Below are positions 5,941 through 6,475 of a stretch of 6,475 bases of DNA, in pieces. The translations under genes were made by a program, and so were the position numbers. Position 1 is the stretch's first letter. The number at the start of each line of letters is the position of its first letter. The notes under the pieces were generated by a model. That model did no database searches. It was not told where the DNA came from and saw nothing but the letters and a program-made list of their open reading frames with translations. Where the stretch lies: NCBI GenBank assembly GCA_022566435.1, contig JADFIX010000238.1, positions 1 to 6,475 on the forward strand, written 5' to 3'. The stretch comes from Planctomycetota bacterium (GTDB lineage Bacteria; Planctomycetota; Phycisphaerae; UBA1845).

Positions 5941-6475
5941 CCACGGAAGCCGCCAAAAGTAGCGCGATTGACGGGCCATGAAGACGTGTAACGTCGGGCG
6001 GGGATGCGTTCTAGCCTGCTTGTGGACGGCTGCAAATGCAGTGATGCGACATTCGAGTCTCGCCAGTTTGAGACATTCGGATTCATTTTCTGCGATCCCG
6101 GCAGTTGTGATTCGTCGTGGTCTCTCGTTCAGAATGCCATCCTCAGACAGATCGCCAAGGATTCTCGTACAACCGAATTCGGTTCGTGCCGATCCGCAAT
6201 TAGTTCTCAGAAAACCTTCGTATTCGCGAACAGCTGTTGAATCACTCGACACGTACGCTGATGTGCCCGGATTCAGTCCGTTCTTGCCGTAAGCGAAATC
6301 AAAACCCCCTGTTTCCGTCAGCTGCGAAGAATACCGGACTCCCTGAAAAAGTCGTTACCTTCACCGCCTCGCAACCAGCCTCCAGCGAGCCAAGCGCGGC
6401 CTGCCGCCTGTCACCGGGCCGATGCAGAACCCAACCTTCGGCCAGATGTTCTGGGGCTGGATGGACTCATAGGTG
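5941..6475. other. Region downstream of the kinase with no convincing gene
   Basis: About 535 bp. ORFs of about 78-104 codons on the plus strand (from 5978 and 6004) have no plausible ribosome site and give Ser/Arg/Pro-rich sequence without a recognisable family. A GACGT-GTA-ACGTC hairpin (5983-5995) lacks a T-run. A 14-bp palindrome is at 6171-6184. The last 115 bp change in composition: 6361-6420 is about 75% GC by count against about 50% for 6181-6360. No terminator, tRNA or mobile-element end could be supported. Confidence 0.6.
6171..6184. repeat. 14-bp perfect palindrome
   Basis: AACCGAATTCGGTT reads the same on both strands over 14 bp, in the non-coding region downstream of the kinase gene. 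Without a loop it would suit a dimeric DNA-binding protein better than an RNA hairpin. No second copy of the full 14-mer was seen in the window. Confidence 0.6.

Noticed and set aside
5983..5995. GACGT-GTA-ACGTC hairpin after the kinase gene as a terminator
   Set aside because: Short stem and no T-run; not distinguishable from chance.
4969..6252. 427-codon open frame on the minus strand, antisense to the WD40 part of the kinase gene
   Set aside because: Most of it is the antisense of a well-supported coding region. Its translation is rich in Arg, Ser and His with no domain pattern, and it lacks a ribosome site. Long antisense frames are common in GC-rich coding DNA.
5978..6292. 104-codon plus-strand frame downstream of the kinase
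   Set aside because: No ribosome site, no hydrophobic signal or domain, low-information Ser/Arg/Pro sequence; a real small gene cannot be excluded but is not supported.

Overview
The window looks like chromosomal DNA of a planctomycete, probably of the Pirellulaceae/Planctomycetaceae type. Three things suggest this: moderately high GC, a secreted multi-domain protein carrying the planctomycete N-terminal signature FQPLEDRRMLS, and an ECF sigma factor followed by a membrane Ser/Thr kinase with an N-terminal HxxxCxxC zinc-finger-like head and a C-terminal WD40 domain. This assignment is inference from gene content; there is no rRNA or other taxonomic marker here.

Layout. (1) Positions 1-1871, minus strand: the first 623 residues of a large secreted surface or adhesin-like protein whose 3' end lies beyond the left edge. 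Its modules are an Arg-rich leader with LEDRRMLS, two Calx-beta-like modules, a DNRLRE-like beta-sandwich, and at least three cadherin/Ig-like (Big_9/Cadherin_5-type) repeats. (2) 1872-2285: a divergent intergenic region with a good extended -10 promoter candidate pointing right. (3) 2286-2876, plus strand: an ECF-type sigma-70 factor. (4) 2877-3057: a spacer that ends with a strong Shine-Dalgarno sequence and a possible 15-codon leader ORF, whose stop overlaps the start codon of the next gene as ATGA. (5) 3058-5940, plus strand: a 960-residue transmembrane Ser/Thr protein kinase with a zinc-finger-like N-terminus and an extracytoplasmic WD40-like C-terminus. (6) 5941-6475: no convincing gene; it holds a 14-bp perfect palindrome and, at the very end, a short GC-rich block of unknown nature.

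How the genes may work together. ECF factors sitting next to kinases are a known planctomycete arrangement. The kinase head resembles the zinc-binding anti-sigma fold, so the simplest model is that the kinase senses something through its outer WD40 part and controls the sigma factor through its cytoplasmic head and/or by phosphorylation. Whether the divergent surface protein is a target of this sigma factor is open. I see no mobile element, CRISPR array, tRNA or rRNA. The window is mostly a recognisable planctomycete signalling locus rather than a wholly new system. The least explained items are the possible translationally coupled leader ORF, the excess of GAATTC sites and the GC-rich right edge.
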